Assembly: GCA_013152435.1 (NCBI GenBank)
Contig: JAADGJ010000074.1
Coordinates: 1-62,655, forward strand
Origin: Chloroflexota bacterium
GTDB lineage: Bacteria > Chloroflexota > Anaerolineae > DUEN01
Length of the DNA stretch: 62,655 nucleotides
Direction of reading: 5' to 3'
The notes under the pieces were generated by a model. That model was not told where the DNA came from, did no database searches, and saw nothing but the letters and a program-made list of their open reading frames with translations. This document shows, piece after piece, positions 1-8,345 of this stretch; position 1 is the stretch's first letter; each line of letters starts with the position of its first letter. Position numbers and translations under genes: made by a program.

Positions 1-113
1 CAAGCGCATGGTATCAGTTCCCGGCCGGTTCATCGCAACGCGCTCATAGCCCCTCCTCCCTCCAGGGTGATCTCGAAGTCGCCGCAAGCCCATTCACCAA
101 TCCGCACTCAACC

Positions 114-144
114 GTGGTAGGGCGACACATGCGTCGCCTTCCAC
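114..144. repeat. Imperfect GTAGGGGCGAC-type palindrome
   Basis: A GTGG...CCAC-bounded palindrome whose core reads TAGGGCGAC on the left and GTCGCC on the right around ACATGC. It is a degraded relative of the perfect palindrome at 10449-10478 and of the terminal repeats at 52809-52913. It has no coding content and probably belongs to a dispersed repeat family. Confidence 0.5.
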
Positions 145-208
145 AGTTCCATGCGGTACCACCGCCGCTGCCAGGCCTCAGAGATGCCGAAAAGGCCCAG
201 TTTTTAAC

Positions 209-467
209 AGAGCGTGTTTGAAAATTTACCGGCAAGATGTCTGAGGGGTCTCCCTCAACGACCAGCTCCACAGGGGGGGAGTGGAGGGGACCTCCCCTCC
301 ACGGAAATCCCACTTTTCCGGCCTGTACCTGCCTTTCTCAGCCCTTCCCGAAGGACTCGGGCCGAGGCCAGGCAGGTCGAGGGCAAAAGAAAGGCTTCTT
401 CCGGAGGGGCTCCGCCCCTCTGGGCCTCCCCACAGCAGAAGCAACGGCACTGTTCAGACACACCCTA
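209..467. repeat. Structured GC-rich non-coding repeat, MITE-like
   Basis: The segment begins with GTGTTTGAAAA (214-224) and ends with the inverted, two-mismatch copy GTGTCTGAACA (read on the minus strand, 461-451). Between them lie two strong hairpins, GTGGAGGGG/CCCCTCCAC near 281-304 and GAGGGGC/GCCCCTC near 404-421. Similar hairpins built from GGAGGGGC and GCCCCTCC occur at about 51217-51520 and 55890-56091. The short reading frames across it match no family I recognise and look like chance frames of GC-rich DNA. It is probably a miniature non-autonomous element or a structured intergenic repeat. Confidence 0.4.
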
Positions 468-493
468 ACAGGGACACGACGGCGCCGTGTCCG

Positions 494-904
494 CTACGAT
501 CGATGCTCCGCCGATGATGAATGCCCGGATGCTCTCTTACGGTTGAGGTTCGTCATCAATGAGGAGAAGCTCAGAATAGCCACCCAACTGCCATCATTGA
601 GGTCTATCAGAGGGGTAAAGCCAACTCATCCTGATCGCTGGTTAAGGGTGGTGGCTGGAAGGAAGAGGTCAAACGTGGTCACCCGGCCGTCCGCGTTGGC
701 ATCCCCTGCCCGCAATACACTATTCCTGGCGTCCTCGACGCCTCTCTGCGGTTTTTGGGTTCTCCAGATGTCACTCGCCAGACCGGTCAGGCTGTGGGGA
801 CCGCGGACGAACACGGTGTAGGTAGTGAGGACAAGGTCGGGGAAGACGAACACGCCGTTCTCGTCGGCTGAACCCTCAGCCATGAACCTTAGTAAACCGA
901 CCAC
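494..904 (-). pseudogene. Decayed dockerin/SD-repeat-like C-terminal fragment
   Basis: Reading from a GTG at 904, the frame gives a short beta-rich segment (ENGVFVFPDL, TTYTVFVRG) like the end of a carboxypeptidase-regulatory fold. It then reads GDANADGRVTTFDL, which is the dockerin/calcium-loop signature. A TGA at 628-626 interrupts the frame. The same frame continues with IDLNDGSWVAILSFSSLM, which matches the second calcium-loop repeat (D-N-D-G pattern), and stops at 496-494. Secreted proteins that end in such paired repeats are common in this kind of organism. The stop in the middle of the paired repeat, the lack of an upstream domain and the lack of an RBS mark it as a relic rather than a working gene. 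Confidence 0.55.
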
Positions 905-1031
905 AAGACGTGCGTTTCCTCATAAAAATATACCACAGCATATCCACCAAGTCAATGTTGTCATCTGAAAAGCGATACGCCTTTTCGCGTGGGAGCGATC
1001 GCCGGGAGGCTTTTCGTGCATTCCCAACGAA

Positions 1032-1060
1032 TTGCCCGGCGGTGTGGCCTCAAGTATAAT
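1032..1060 (+). promoter_or_regulatory. Sigma-70-type promoter before the lipoate ligase gene
   Basis: TTGCCC at 1032-1037 and TATAAT at 1055-1060 are separated by 17 bp. Transcription would start near 1067, leaving a leader of about 48 nt before the ATG at 1115. The -10 hexamer is a perfect consensus and the -35 matches at its first three positions. Confidence 0.6.
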
Positions 1061-1114
1061 TCAGTGAGCGAACGCCACAAAGAGCATTCTCCTAAAGGAG
1101 GCCAAAGCCCCCTA

Positions 1115-1981
1115 ATGATGACGATCCTGAACCTCCCGCCCGCCACGTGGCGGCTGATCATCCACGGCGCGGCCGACGGCGCCACCAACATGGCCATCGA
1201 CGAGGCCATCGCCCGGGCGGTGGCGCAGGGAGAGGCCCCGCCCACGCTGCGCTTTTACATGTGGGAGCCCCCCTGCATCTCCCTGGGGCGACACCAGAAG
1301 CTGCGAGACATCGATCTGGAAGCCTGCGCGGCGCGTGGGTATGACGTGGTGCGCCGCCCCACCGGCGGACGCGCCATCCTGCACACGGACGAGCTGACCT
1401 ACTCCGTCGCCGCGCCGGACTCCGATCCGCGGGTGGCGGGCGCGGTCATGGACGCGTATCACCGGCTGAGCCAGGGGCTGGTGGCCGGGCTGCGCATCCT
1501 GGGCATCCCCGCCGACGAGGCGCCCGGCACCAACCGGGCGGGGGCGGACGTCTCCGCCGCTTGCTTCGAGATCCCATCAGCCTACGAGATCTGCGTGGAC
1601 GGCCGCAAGATCATGGGAAGCGCCCAATACCGCTCCGGCCGCATGGTGCTGCAACACGGGTCGCTCCCCCTGTACGGGGATCTCACCCGCATCGTCGACT
1701 GCCTGGCCGTGCCCAGCGAGACCCGTCGCGAGGCGCTTCGCACCCTGCTCCGACGACGCGCCCTGACCGTGGAGGCCGTCCTGGGACGCACGCCCACCTT
1801 CCGGGAGGTGGCCCAGGCCCTGGCTCAGGGATTCGCTCAGGCGCTTCGCCTGCGCCTGGAGCCGGGGGACCTGCTTCCCCTGGAACGGGAGCTGGCGGCC
1901 GATCTGCGCGCCAGCCGATACGCCAATCCCGAATGGACCGGCCGCGTGGGAGCCCCTGAACGGCCGGCCGAGACGAGATGA
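1115..1981 (+). CDS. lplA: Lipoate-protein ligase A family (BPL/LplA)
   Basis: Member of the biotin/lipoate A/B ligase fold, which activates lipoate (or octanoate) and attaches it to a lysine of E2 or GcvH proteins. The 288-residue product carries the family landmarks: NMAIDEA near the N-terminus, [14 protein letters not shown] (the RRxTGGxAV ligand loop), and a KIMGSAQ segment with the catalytic lysine in GRKI. An AAAGGAGG ribosome-binding site at 1094-1102 selects the ATG at 1115 (or the ATG directly after it) over an upstream in-frame ATG at 989, which would precede the predicted promoter. The stop overlaps the next gene (ATGA), so the two are probably co-translated. Octanoyltransferase activity (LipM type) is an alternative I cannot exclude. 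Confidence 0.88.
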   Translation: MMTILNLPPATWRLIIHGAADGATNMAIDEAIARAVAQGEAPPTLRFYMWEPPCISLGRHQKLRDIDLEACAARGYDVVRRPTGGRAILHTDELTYSVAAPDSDPRVAGAVMDAYHRLSQGLVAGLRILGIPADEAPGTNRAGADVSAACFEIPSAYEICVDGRKIMGSAQYRSGRMVLQHGSLPLYGDLTRIVDCLAVPSETRREALRTLLRRRALTVEAVLGRTPTFREVAQALAQGFAQALRLRLEPGDLLPLERELAADLRASRYANPEWTGRVGAPERPAETR

Positions 1982-2271
1982 CGATGGTCATTGGAGTGCT
2001 CACCCTGGAGCTACGCCTGCCGGGGAACGGCTCGCTAAAGGGGAAACGCGGCATCCTGAAGCCGCTGATGGCCCGCCTGCGCCGGGACTTCAACGTCTCC
2101 GTGTCCGAAGTGGACGCACAGGACGTGTGGCAACGAGCCGTGGTGGGAGTGGCCTGCGTCTCGCCCAGCGCCGACTACGCCCACGGGCTGCTCACGGAGG
2201 TCGCCCAGGCGGTGGAGTCATGGCGCATGGATCTGGAGGTCGTGGACTTCTACATCGAGCTGATCCACTAG
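1978..2271 (+). CDS. DUF503 (YlxP-like) small protein
   Basis: A 97-residue protein of the DUF503/YlxP family. It has the typical opening [19 protein letters not shown] followed by [20 protein letters not shown] and a [12 protein letters not shown] strand. Members have a ferredoxin-like alpha/beta fold. In Firmicutes the gene sits in the nusA-infB-rbfA neighbourhood, and a ribosome-related role has been proposed. Here it overlaps the lipoate-ligase gene by four bases and has no other plus-strand partner, so its usual neighbourhood is not kept. The biochemical function is unknown. Confidence 0.85.
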   Translation: MTMVIGVLTLELRLPGNGSLKGKRGILKPLMARLRRDFNVSVSEVDAQDVWQRAVVGVACVSPSADYAHGLLTEVAQAVESWRMDLEVVDFYIELIH

Positions 2272-3683
2272 CGCGAGGAGGAACGCCCACGCCGGAAAGC
2301 GGAGAAGGCGCGGGCTCCCGGGGAACGGTTCAGGGATCTCCATCGAAAAGCGCTCACCCCGCCGCCGTGGCCTCCGGAGCGTACCGGGCGACCATCTCCG
2401 GGGTCAACGCGTTGGCCCGGGCGATCTCGCCGTAGAAACGGCCGCTGGGACGCACGCTCCCCGGTGGCCACATCCAGCTCGATCAGCCCGAAACGCAAAC
2501 CCCATCCCTCCGCCCACTCGAAGTTATCCACCAGCGTCCAGTGGAAGTACCCGCGGATGTCGACGCCCTCGCGCAACGCGCGATGCATCTGCGGCAGATA
2601 CGTGGCCAGCAAGAGAGGCCGCACGCGATCGGCGGCGTCGGGGATCCCATTCTCCGTCACATAGATGGGCTTGCCCAGCCGCGCCGCCCGCTTGAGCACA
2701 CGATAGAATCCCCGAGGCGACAGCGCGGCATACGGCTCGCCATCCGCCTTGATGTCCGACAGTGGCGCGCCCGGAGGGAGCAGGTACCGGGCCAGCGCCT
2801 GAGTCGGCCGCCTCGGATCGAAGCGCACCCGATAGTGCACGTAGTAGTTGACGCCGATGAAGTCCTGGCTATCCACCAGAGGGCCATGGACCAGCCCGGT
2901 GCCGACCGGGAAGCGGATCTTCCCATCGTGTGGGGCATACAGGGAGACGGCGTTGAAGACGTGGTCCTGCAACGCGGTCATCGCCCGGTCCAGGGCGGAG
3001 CCCGGATCGGCGGGTTCGAAGAGGGCGATGTGATGCGCCAGGCCGACCTGAGCCCGGCCGTCCATCTGATGGATCACCCGATACGCGGCCGCGTGGGCGC
3101 GCAGCATGTGGTTCAGGACCCTCAGCCCCCGCAGAGGATCGTGGCGGCCGGGCGGGAACTCCCCCAGGAGATAGCCGAACGCGATGTAGATGTTGGGCTC
3201 GTTGATGGTGCACCACAGCCGCACCAGATCGCCCAGCTCCCCGACGACGTACCGAACATATCGCCGGAATCGATCGATGATGCGGGAATTCTCCCAGCCT
3301 CCGCTGCGGGCCACCCATAGGGGATCCGTGAAGTGATGGAGCGTGACCATCGGCTCCATCCCCCGGTCCCGCATGGCCTGCAGGATCTCCCGATAGCGGG
3401 CAACAGCCCGGCGGTCGTACGTCCCCTCGTCAGGCTCGATGCGGCTCCACTCGATGGACAGGCGATGGGCATTCTGCCCCATCTCGGCCGCCCGGTCCAG
3501 GTCCGCCTCCGCCCCACCGGGCTCCCACCAGCCGCACGCCCGGCCGGAGCGATCGCCGCGCCAGATACGACCGGGCTGCTCCTCCCACGCCCACCACTGA
3601 TTGTTGCGGTTGTCCCCCTCCACCTGATGGGCCGCGGTGGCCGTGCCCCACAGGAAACCGTCCGGGAAGGAAAGCGTCTTCAT
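2268..3683 (-). CDS. GH1 beta-glucosidase, frameshifted near the C-terminus
   Basis: Glycoside hydrolase family 1 enzyme that hydrolyses beta-glucosides or beta-galactosides with retention of configuration. It opens with FPDGFLWGTATAAHQVEG. The acid/base Glu is in TINEPN (E162), the nucleophile is in YVTENG (E344), and the aglycone region reads YFHWTLVDNFEW. After FGLIELDVATGE the frame leaves the family. Removing one base from the CCCC run at 2459-2462 restores RPSGRFYGEIARAN and a natural stop at 2356-2354, giving the usual length of about 442 residues. As written the protein has an unrelated tail ending at 2268. All catalytic residues lie upstream of the shift. It ends against the DUF503 gene and starts 19 bp after the deaminase gene, so both may share a transcript. 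Confidence 0.88.
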   Translation of the reverse strand: MKTLSFPDGFLWGTATAAHQVEGDNRNNQWWAWEEQPGRIWRGDRSGRACGWWEPGGAEADLDRAAEMGQNAHRLSIEWSRIEPDEGTYDRRAVARYREILQAMRDRGMEPMVTLHHFTDPLWVARSGGWENSRIIDRFRRYVRYVVGELGDLVRLWCTINEPNIYIAFGYLLGEFPPGRHDPLRGLRVLNHMLRAHAAAYRVIHQMDGRAQVGLAHHIALFEPADPGSALDRAMTALQDHVFNAVSLYAPHDGKIRFPVGTGLVHGPLVDSQDFIGVNYYVHYRVRFDPRRPTQALARYLLPPGAPLSDIKADGEPYAALSPRGFYRVLKRAARLGKPIYVTENGIPDAADRVRPLLLATYLPQMHRALREGVDIRGYFHWTLVDNFEWAEGWGLRFGLIELDVATGERASQRPFLRRDRPGQRVDPGDGRPVRSGGHGGGVSAFRWRSLNRSPGARAFSAFRRGRSSSR

Positions 3684-3701
3684 GGAGGTCCCCTTCGCCC
3701 G

Positions 3702-4193
3702 TCACTCGGACGCCGGAGGATCTGCCGATCCCTCGACGCCCGCGTCCTCGATCTCCGGCCTCTTCGGCGGCGGCCACGGGAAGTGCTGCAATCCCACGCC
3801 CGCCTCCGCCAGAAATACCCGCGAGTACTCATCGGGATAGTTCCCTGCGTAGACGACGCGCACGATCCCCGCGTTGATGATCATCTTGGCGCAGGTCAGG
3901 CAGGGCTGATGGGTGACGTATATGGTGCCCCCCTTGACGCTGACGCCATGGAGCGCCGCCTGGATGATGGCGTTCTGCTCCGCGTGGAGGGTGCGCACGC
4001 AATGCCCATCGACCATCAGATGCCCCACGTCGTCGCAATGAGGCAGCCCTGCCGGGGCACCGTTGTACCCCGTCGTCAGGATCCGCCGATCCTTGACGAT
4101 GATCGCGCCCACGTGCGCTCGATCGCACGTGCTCCGCTTTGCCACCTGAAAAGCGATCCCCATGAAATACTCATCCCAGGAAGGACGGAACAT
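3702..4193 (-). CDS. dCMP/cytidine deaminase family protein
   Basis: Zinc-dependent deoxycytidylate deaminase-like protein (ComEB/dCMP deaminase group) that would convert dCMP to dUMP for thymidylate synthesis. The zinc site is complete: HAEQNAI supplies the His and the catalytic Glu, and PCLTC supplies the two Cys. The [19 protein letters not shown] start and [15 protein letters not shown] segment are characteristic of the dCMP branch. I place the start at the ATG at 4193 ([10 protein letters not shown]) because AAAGGAGT lies about nine bases upstream; an earlier in-frame ATG at 4250 lacks such a site. The product is 163 residues, normal for the family. It lies immediately upstream of the GH1 gene on the same strand. 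Confidence 0.88.
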   Translation of the reverse strand: MFRPSWDEYFMGIAFQVAKRSTCDRAHVGAIIVKDRRILTTGYNGAPAGLPHCDDVGHLMVDGHCVRTLHAEQNAIIQAALHGVSVKGGTIYVTHQPCLTCAKMIINAGIVRVVYAGNYPDEYSRVFLAEAGVGLQHFPWPPPKRPEIEDAGVEGSADPPASE

Positions 4194-4442
4194 AAGCGAC
4201 ACTCCTTTCGACAGGCCCATCACCCGGCGATTCGCCGGCATGGACGACATGCGGGGAGGACGAGATCGTCTCGGCCCCGCCTGCCGCGGGGCCGCTCAAC
4301 AAAAATAGGGGCGGCGTACCCATGGGACACCCACCCCTTGTCATGCGCTTCCTGACTCTTCCCCCGACGGACGCATTCGCGATCGCTCACAGCCTAGGTC
4401 GCGCCCACATATGCGGCGCAAGGCGCCCTCGCATCTTCCCTC

Positions 4443-4823
4443 TTACACCGCGCCAGGCGGTCGATAGAGCCCCCGCTTGATCAACTTCTCCACCTCGACC
4501 TGGCACTGGACGCAGAGGGTGGCGTCGGGCTTCACCTCCAGGCGTTCAGGGGGGATAGGCTGACCACATCGCTCACAGATGCCATACTGTCCTTTCTCGA
4601 TCGCCCGCAACGCGGCCTCGATCGACTTCAGCTTGGCCTCCAACGCGGCCAACAGCGCCGCACTCTTCTCCCGTTCGATCAGGTCGGGGTCGCCCTCTTC
4701 GGCGTCGATATCCACCTCGCCCTTGAGCGACTCCTGCAGCATCTCGATATCTGCCAGCACCTGATCGCGTTCCGCCTCCAGCCGTTCTCTCTCTCGTTGT
4801 GTCACTTCCTCTCTGCTCGGCAT
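4443..4823 (-). CDS. DksA/TraR C4 zinc-finger protein
   Basis: A 126-residue DksA/TraR-family protein. The first 80 or so residues are charged and predicted to form an alpha-helical hairpin (EERERLEAERDQVLADIEML and following). A four-cysteine zinc finger (CERCGQPIP ... CVQC) follows, and then a short tail. Family members insert the coiled-coil hairpin into the RNA polymerase secondary channel and modulate initiation, in some species together with ppGpp. The acidic residues expected near the hairpin tip cannot be assigned with confidence from sequence alone. A 249-bp gap separates it from the deaminase gene, so it is probably transcribed separately. Confidence 0.85.
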   Translation of the reverse strand: MPSREEVTQRERERLEAERDQVLADIEMLQESLKGEVDIDAEEGDPDLIEREKSAALLAALEAKLKSIEAALRAIEKGQYGICERCGQPIPPERLEVKPDATLCVQCQVEVEKLIKRGLYRPPGAV

Positions 4824-4858
4824 CTTTCACCTCGCCGGCCCACCACCGGTTGGGTTCT

Positions 4859-4877
4859 TGCAGACGTCACGTCTGCA
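4859..4877. repeat. 19-bp perfect palindrome TGCAGACGT-C-ACGTCTGCA
   Basis: Two nine-base arms are perfectly complementary around a single central C. It lies 36 bp upstream of the DksA-like gene start, in the spacer to ruvB. It could be an operator for the minus-strand gene or one more short dispersed palindrome. The rest of the 314-bp spacer (4824-5137) shows only the ruvB promoter. Confidence 0.5.
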
Positions 4878-5113
4878 GGTATACCAATTTGGATCTGTTA
4901 TCCACCATACATCAAACGGGGAAAACTCCCATCTCAACCCGATTTCGACCTTCGGATGCACACCCTTGAAATTGTACCCCCTTATACCAGCTTTTCTTTT
5001 GGAAGTCAAGACATTCTGCGCGATGCCAGCCCACAGACACAGATTTGACGAACATCCGCCCCGGCAGGATGCACGTCCCCTCCCATGAGCGTTTTTCCCT
5101 CCGCGCCCGCATC

Positions 5114-5122
5114 TGGTATAAT
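5114..5122 (+). promoter_or_regulatory. Extended -10 promoter of ruvB
   Basis: The sequence TGGTATAAT is an extended -10 element (TGn plus perfect TATAAT at 5117-5122). There is no good -35, as expected for extended -10 promoters. The predicted start site near 5129 leaves a very short leader before the ATG at 5138. Confidence 0.55.
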
Positions 5123-5137
5123 GCCGTGGGGGAACAA

Positions 5138-6181
5138 ATGAGCGAACGCATGATCTCACCGGATGCAAAGTCGGAGGAGCGGGCCCTGGACGCCGCGCTC
5201 CGCCCCAAACGGCTGGACGATCTGGAGGGCCAGGATCGCCTGCGGGATAACCTGCGCATCCTGATCGAGGCGGCGCGGGCCCGCGGCGAGGTCCTGGACC
5301 ATATCCTGCTGTACGGGCCGCCGGGCCTGGGCAAGACGACGCTGGCGCACATCATCGCCAACGAGATGGGCACCAACATCAAGGTCACGGCCGGCCCCGC
5401 CATCGAGCGCGCCGGCGATCTGGCCGCCATCCTGACGAACCTGCGCCAGGGCGACATCCTCTTCATCGACGAGGTGCACCGGCTGGGCCGGGCGGTGGAG
5501 GAAGTCCTCTATCCCGCCATGGAGGACTTCGCCCTCGACATCGTGATCGGCAAGGGGCCCTCCGCCCGCTCCATCCGGCTGAAGCTGCCGCGCTTCACGG
5601 TCATCGGGGCGACGACGCGCCTGGCGCTGCTCACCGCCCCGCTGCGGGCGCGATTCGGCGCCGTGTATCGCTTCGACTTCTACGATCAGGCCGCGCTGGA
5701 GTCCATCGTGCGGCGGGCCGCCCGGCTGCTGGGCGTCCCCATCACCGACGACGGGGCGGCCGAGATCGCGCGACGCGCCCGGGGGACGCCGCGCGTGGCG
5801 CTGCGGCTGTTCCGCCGCGTGCGTGACTACGCGGAGGTACGGGCCGACGGAGAGGTCACCGCCGAGGTGGCCGATCAGGCGCTGCGCCTTCTGGAGGTGG
5901 ATGAGCTGGGGCTGGACTTCCTGGACCACAAGGTGCTGGAGGCGCTGATCCACAAGTTCGGCGGGGGCCCGGTGGGGCTGGAGACGATCGCGGCCGCCAT
6001 CAGCGAGGAGCCGGATACCATCATGGACGTGGTGGAGCCGTACCTGCTGCAACTGGGCTTCCTGGATCGAACCCCGCGCGGTCGCGTGGCAACTCGCCGG
6101 GCCTACGAGCATCTGGGTGTGCCGTTCCCGGAACGACCCGAACAGCCCAGCCTGTTCAACGAGGGGGACACACCGCCATGA
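5138..6181 (+). CDS. ruvB: Holliday junction branch migration ATPase RuvB
   Basis: AAA+ motor that, with RuvA, drives branch migration of Holliday junctions during recombinational repair. The product is 347 residues. It has the MISP start typical of RuvB, Walker [10 protein letters not shown] (about residues 60-68), Walker B DEVH (111-114), an IGATTR sensor-1 segment, an arginine-finger region [10 protein letters not shown], and the C-terminal winged helix ([20 protein letters not shown]). I chose the ATG at 5138 because an upstream in-frame ATG at 5045 would precede the promoter. The stop overlaps the next gene by ATGA. RuvA and RuvC are not in the window. Confidence 0.97.
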   Translation: MSERMISPDAKSEERALDAALRPKRLDDLEGQDRLRDNLRILIEAARARGEVLDHILLYGPPGLGKTTLAHIIANEMGTNIKVTAGPAIERAGDLAAILTNLRQGDILFIDEVHRLGRAVEEVLYPAMEDFALDIVIGKGPSARSIRLKLPRFTVIGATTRLALLTAPLRARFGAVYRFDFYDQAALESIVRRAARLLGVPITDDGAAEIARRARGTPRVALRLFRRVRDYAEVRADGEVTAEVADQALRLLEVDELGLDFLDHKVLEALIHKFGGGPVGLETIAAAISEEPDTIMDVVEPYLLQLGFLDRTPRGRVATRRAYEHLGVPFPERPEQPSLFNEGDTPP

Positions 6182-6879
6182 GACCCAAGATCGGCGTCAC
6201 CGCACGTTCCCTGGAGCCCGCCTCGCTGGAGCGGCTGCGCTGGTACATGGAGAGCGTCCGCCTGGCGGGCGGCGATCCGGTGGTGCTGGCCCCCGACGGC
6301 CCACACCCCCATCAGGAGGCGATCGACGGGCTGCTGCTGTCCGGCGGAGGCGACGTCCACCCACGATACTACGGCCAGCCCATGGCGGGCGCGGAGGCCG
6401 ATGGCGTCGACGAGGCTCGGGACGAGATGGAGATCGAGCTCACCCGGGCGGCGCTGCGAGACGACCGGCCCATCCTCGCCATCTGCCGGGGGATCCAGCT
6501 CCTGAACGTCGCCATGGGCGGCGCGCTGATCCAGGACCTGGGCGAGGGGCACCGCACCCCCAAGGGCGCCTACAAACATCACCTGATCTGGGTAGAGCCG
6601 GGGACGCTCATGGCGGCGACGTTGGGGGCCTCCGGCCAGGTGGCCGTGAACACCTACCATCATCAGGGCATCCGGGCCGACATGCTGGCGCCGGGGCTGA
6701 TCGCATCGGCCCGAGCCCTGCCCGAGGAATGGCTGATCGAGGGGGTGGAGAGCCCCGACCACCGTTTCGTCCTGGGCGTGCAATGGCACCCCGAGCGGCA
6801 CCGGGAGGTGCCCCACCTCCATCGGCGCCTGTTTCAGGCGCTGGTACGAGCGGCAGCCGATCGGGCATCGAGATCCTGA
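6178..6879 (+). CDS. Class I glutamine amidotransferase-like hydrolase (peptidase C26, PuuD-like)
   Basis: Gamma-glutamyl hydrolase of the peptidase C26/PuuD type. The catalytic Cys lies in [15 protein letters not shown] and the catalytic His in GVQWHPE; the [11 protein letters not shown] turn and NTYHHQGI segment complete the family pattern. Relatives cleave gamma-glutamyl-GABA in putrescine breakdown or similar gamma-glutamyl amides. Because no puu genes are nearby, the real substrate is open. At 233 residues it has the normal length. It overlaps ruvB by four bases and is followed after 33 bp by a small membrane protein, so it belongs to the same run of genes. Confidence 0.88.
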   Translation: MRPKIGVTARSLEPASLERLRWYMESVRLAGGDPVVLAPDGPHPHQEAIDGLLLSGGGDVHPRYYGQPMAGAEADGVDEARDEMEIELTRAALRDDRPILAICRGIQLLNVAMGGALIQDLGEGHRTPKGAYKHHLIWVEPGTLMAATLGASGQVAVNTYHHQGIRADMLAPGLIASARALPEEWLIEGVESPDHRFVLGVQWHPERHREVPHLHRRLFQALVRAAADRASRS

Positions 6880-6912
6880 CGGGAACGCTATCCTGAAAGA
6901 ACGAGGCGACAC

Positions 6913-7245
6913 ATGGGATCACTGTCCTTCCTGGGACCCTTCCTGATCAACCTGCCCCTCCTGCTGGCCTATCTGGTCGGCATGGGCGCAGGCGCTATCC
7001 TGATCTCCCGAGGCCGATTGGCGGCCGGCATACTGGCCCTGATCGGCTTCGCGCTGTTGGAGCTGCGCGCGCTGTTGGGAGCCATCATCGCTTTGTCGCC
7101 CATCTATCTCTCCCGCATGATGCCGGCCTTTCAGATCGGCCAATGGCTGGCCGGGATCACCTTCGTCACGAACCTGATGGCCGCGCTGGCGATCTGCCTC
7201 ATCGCCGTGGCGCTGGTCCGCGCGGCCGAACGCTCTGAGACGTGA
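6913..7245 (+). CDS. Small three-helix membrane protein, unknown function
   Basis: A 110-residue protein with three hydrophobic stretches, at about residues 7-31 (PFLINLPLLLAYLVGMGAGAI and on), 37-63 and 78-101, connected by short loops and ending in a charged tail RAAERSET. I recognise no named family. Its stop overlaps the GTG start of queA (GTGA), which indicates translational coupling within the ruvB-queA run. Codon use looks like that of its neighbours. Confidence 0.7.
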   Translation: MGSLSFLGPFLINLPLLLAYLVGMGAGAILISRGRLAAGILALIGFALLELRALLGAIIALSPIYLSRMMPAFQIGQWLAGITFVTNLMAALAICLIAVALVRAAERSET

Positions 7246-8264
7246 GAACCGCGGATTTCGATTACGAGCTACCGCCTGAGCTGATCGCACAGACGCCGGT
7301 AGAGCCCCGAGATAGCTCCCGCCTGCTGGTCGTGCACCGGGAGACGGGCGATCTCGAACACCGCATCTTCCGGGATCTGGTGGAGTACCTGCGGCCCGGC
7401 GATCTGCTGGTGTGCAACGAGAGCCGGGTGATCCCGGCCCGATTGCACGGACGCAAGCCCACCGGCGGCCGCGTCGAGGTCTTCCTGCTCACCCGCCGGG
7501 ACGACCGCACATGGGAGACGCTGGTGCGCGGCAAGGGGCTGCGCCCGGGCACGCGCATTCACATCGAGGACGCGGCCGGGCGGGAGGCGGCCGTGGCGCA
7601 TATCCTCGCCGAGACGGAGGACGGGGGGCGCGTCGTCGAGTTCGACCGCCCTGTCGACGCGCTGCTGCCGCAGGTCGGGGAGATCCCCCTGCCGCCCTAC
7701 ATCCACGAGCCGCTACAGGACCCCGAACGCTACCAGACGGTGTACGCCCGCATCGCCGGCTCCGTGGCCGCCCCCACGGCCGGGCTCCACTTCACGCCGG
7801 AGCTGATCGATCGCCTGCAGGCGAAAGGGGTCCGCTTCGCCTTCGTGACGTTGCACGTAGGACTGGGGACCTTCCGGCCGGTGAAGACGGAACACGTCGA
7901 GGAACACAAGATGCACGCCGAGTGGGGGCAGATCACAGCCGAAGTGGTGGAACAGGTGCGGGAGACGCGAGCGGCGGGCGGGCGATGCGTGGCCGTGGGG
8001 ACGACGTCGGTGCGGATATTGGAGACGGCTGCTCGCGAGGGCGAGCTGGCCCCCTTCTCCGGATGGACCGACCTCTTCATCAAGCCGGGGTTCCCCTTTC
8101 GGGTCGTGGACGCCCTGATCACCAACTTCCACCTCCCCCGCTCCACGCTGCTCATGCTGGTGAGCGCCTTCGCCGGCCGGGAGCTCATCCTGCGGGCCTA
8201 TCGGGAAGCCATCCGTCTGCGCTACCGCTTCTACTCGTTCGGCGACGCGATGTTGATCCTATGA
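7242..8264 (+). CDS. queA: S-adenosylmethionine:tRNA ribosyltransferase-isomerase QueA
   Basis: QueA transfers and isomerises the ribosyl moiety of SAM onto preQ1 in tRNA, giving epoxyqueuosine at position 34 of GUN-anticodon tRNAs. The 340-residue protein matches the family from end to end: FDYELPPELIAQTPVEPRDSSRLLV, LLVCNESRVIPARL, the GSVAAPTAGLHFT segment and the final TNFHLPRSTLLMLVSAFAG. The start is a GTG overlapping the stop of the preceding membrane-protein gene. A transglycosylase homologue follows 81 bp downstream, consistent with a queuosine gene group; the preQ1 synthesis genes are not in the window. Confidence 0.96.
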   Translation: MRTADFDYELPPELIAQTPVEPRDSSRLLVVHRETGDLEHRIFRDLVEYLRPGDLLVCNESRVIPARLHGRKPTGGRVEVFLLTRRDDRTWETLVRGKGLRPGTRIHIEDAAGREAAVAHILAETEDGGRVVEFDRPVDALLPQVGEIPLPPYIHEPLQDPERYQTVYARIAGSVAAPTAGLHFTPELIDRLQAKGVRFAFVTLHVGLGTFRPVKTEHVEEHKMHAEWGQITAEVVEQVRETRAAGGRCVAVGTTSVRILETAAREGELAPFSGWTDLFIKPGFPFRVVDALITNFHLPRSTLLMLVSAFAGRELILRAYREAIRLRYRFYSFGDAMLIL

Positions 8265-8345
8265 CGAAGAGAAAAGACAAGGGAACAGAGCCCCTTTATT
8301 CATCGTCGATCGTCCATCGCTTTTCATCGCTCGCCCTTCGTCAAA

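Noticed and set aside
237-821. 194-codon plus-strand frame at the left edge
   Set aside because: It crosses the structured repeat and runs antisense to the dockerin-like relic; its composition is that of repeat DNA.
4272-4294. CGGCCCCGC/GCGGGGCCG hairpin as terminator of the DksA-like gene
   Set aside because: The stem is perfect, but in the minus direction it is not followed by a T tract, so I did not list it as a terminator.
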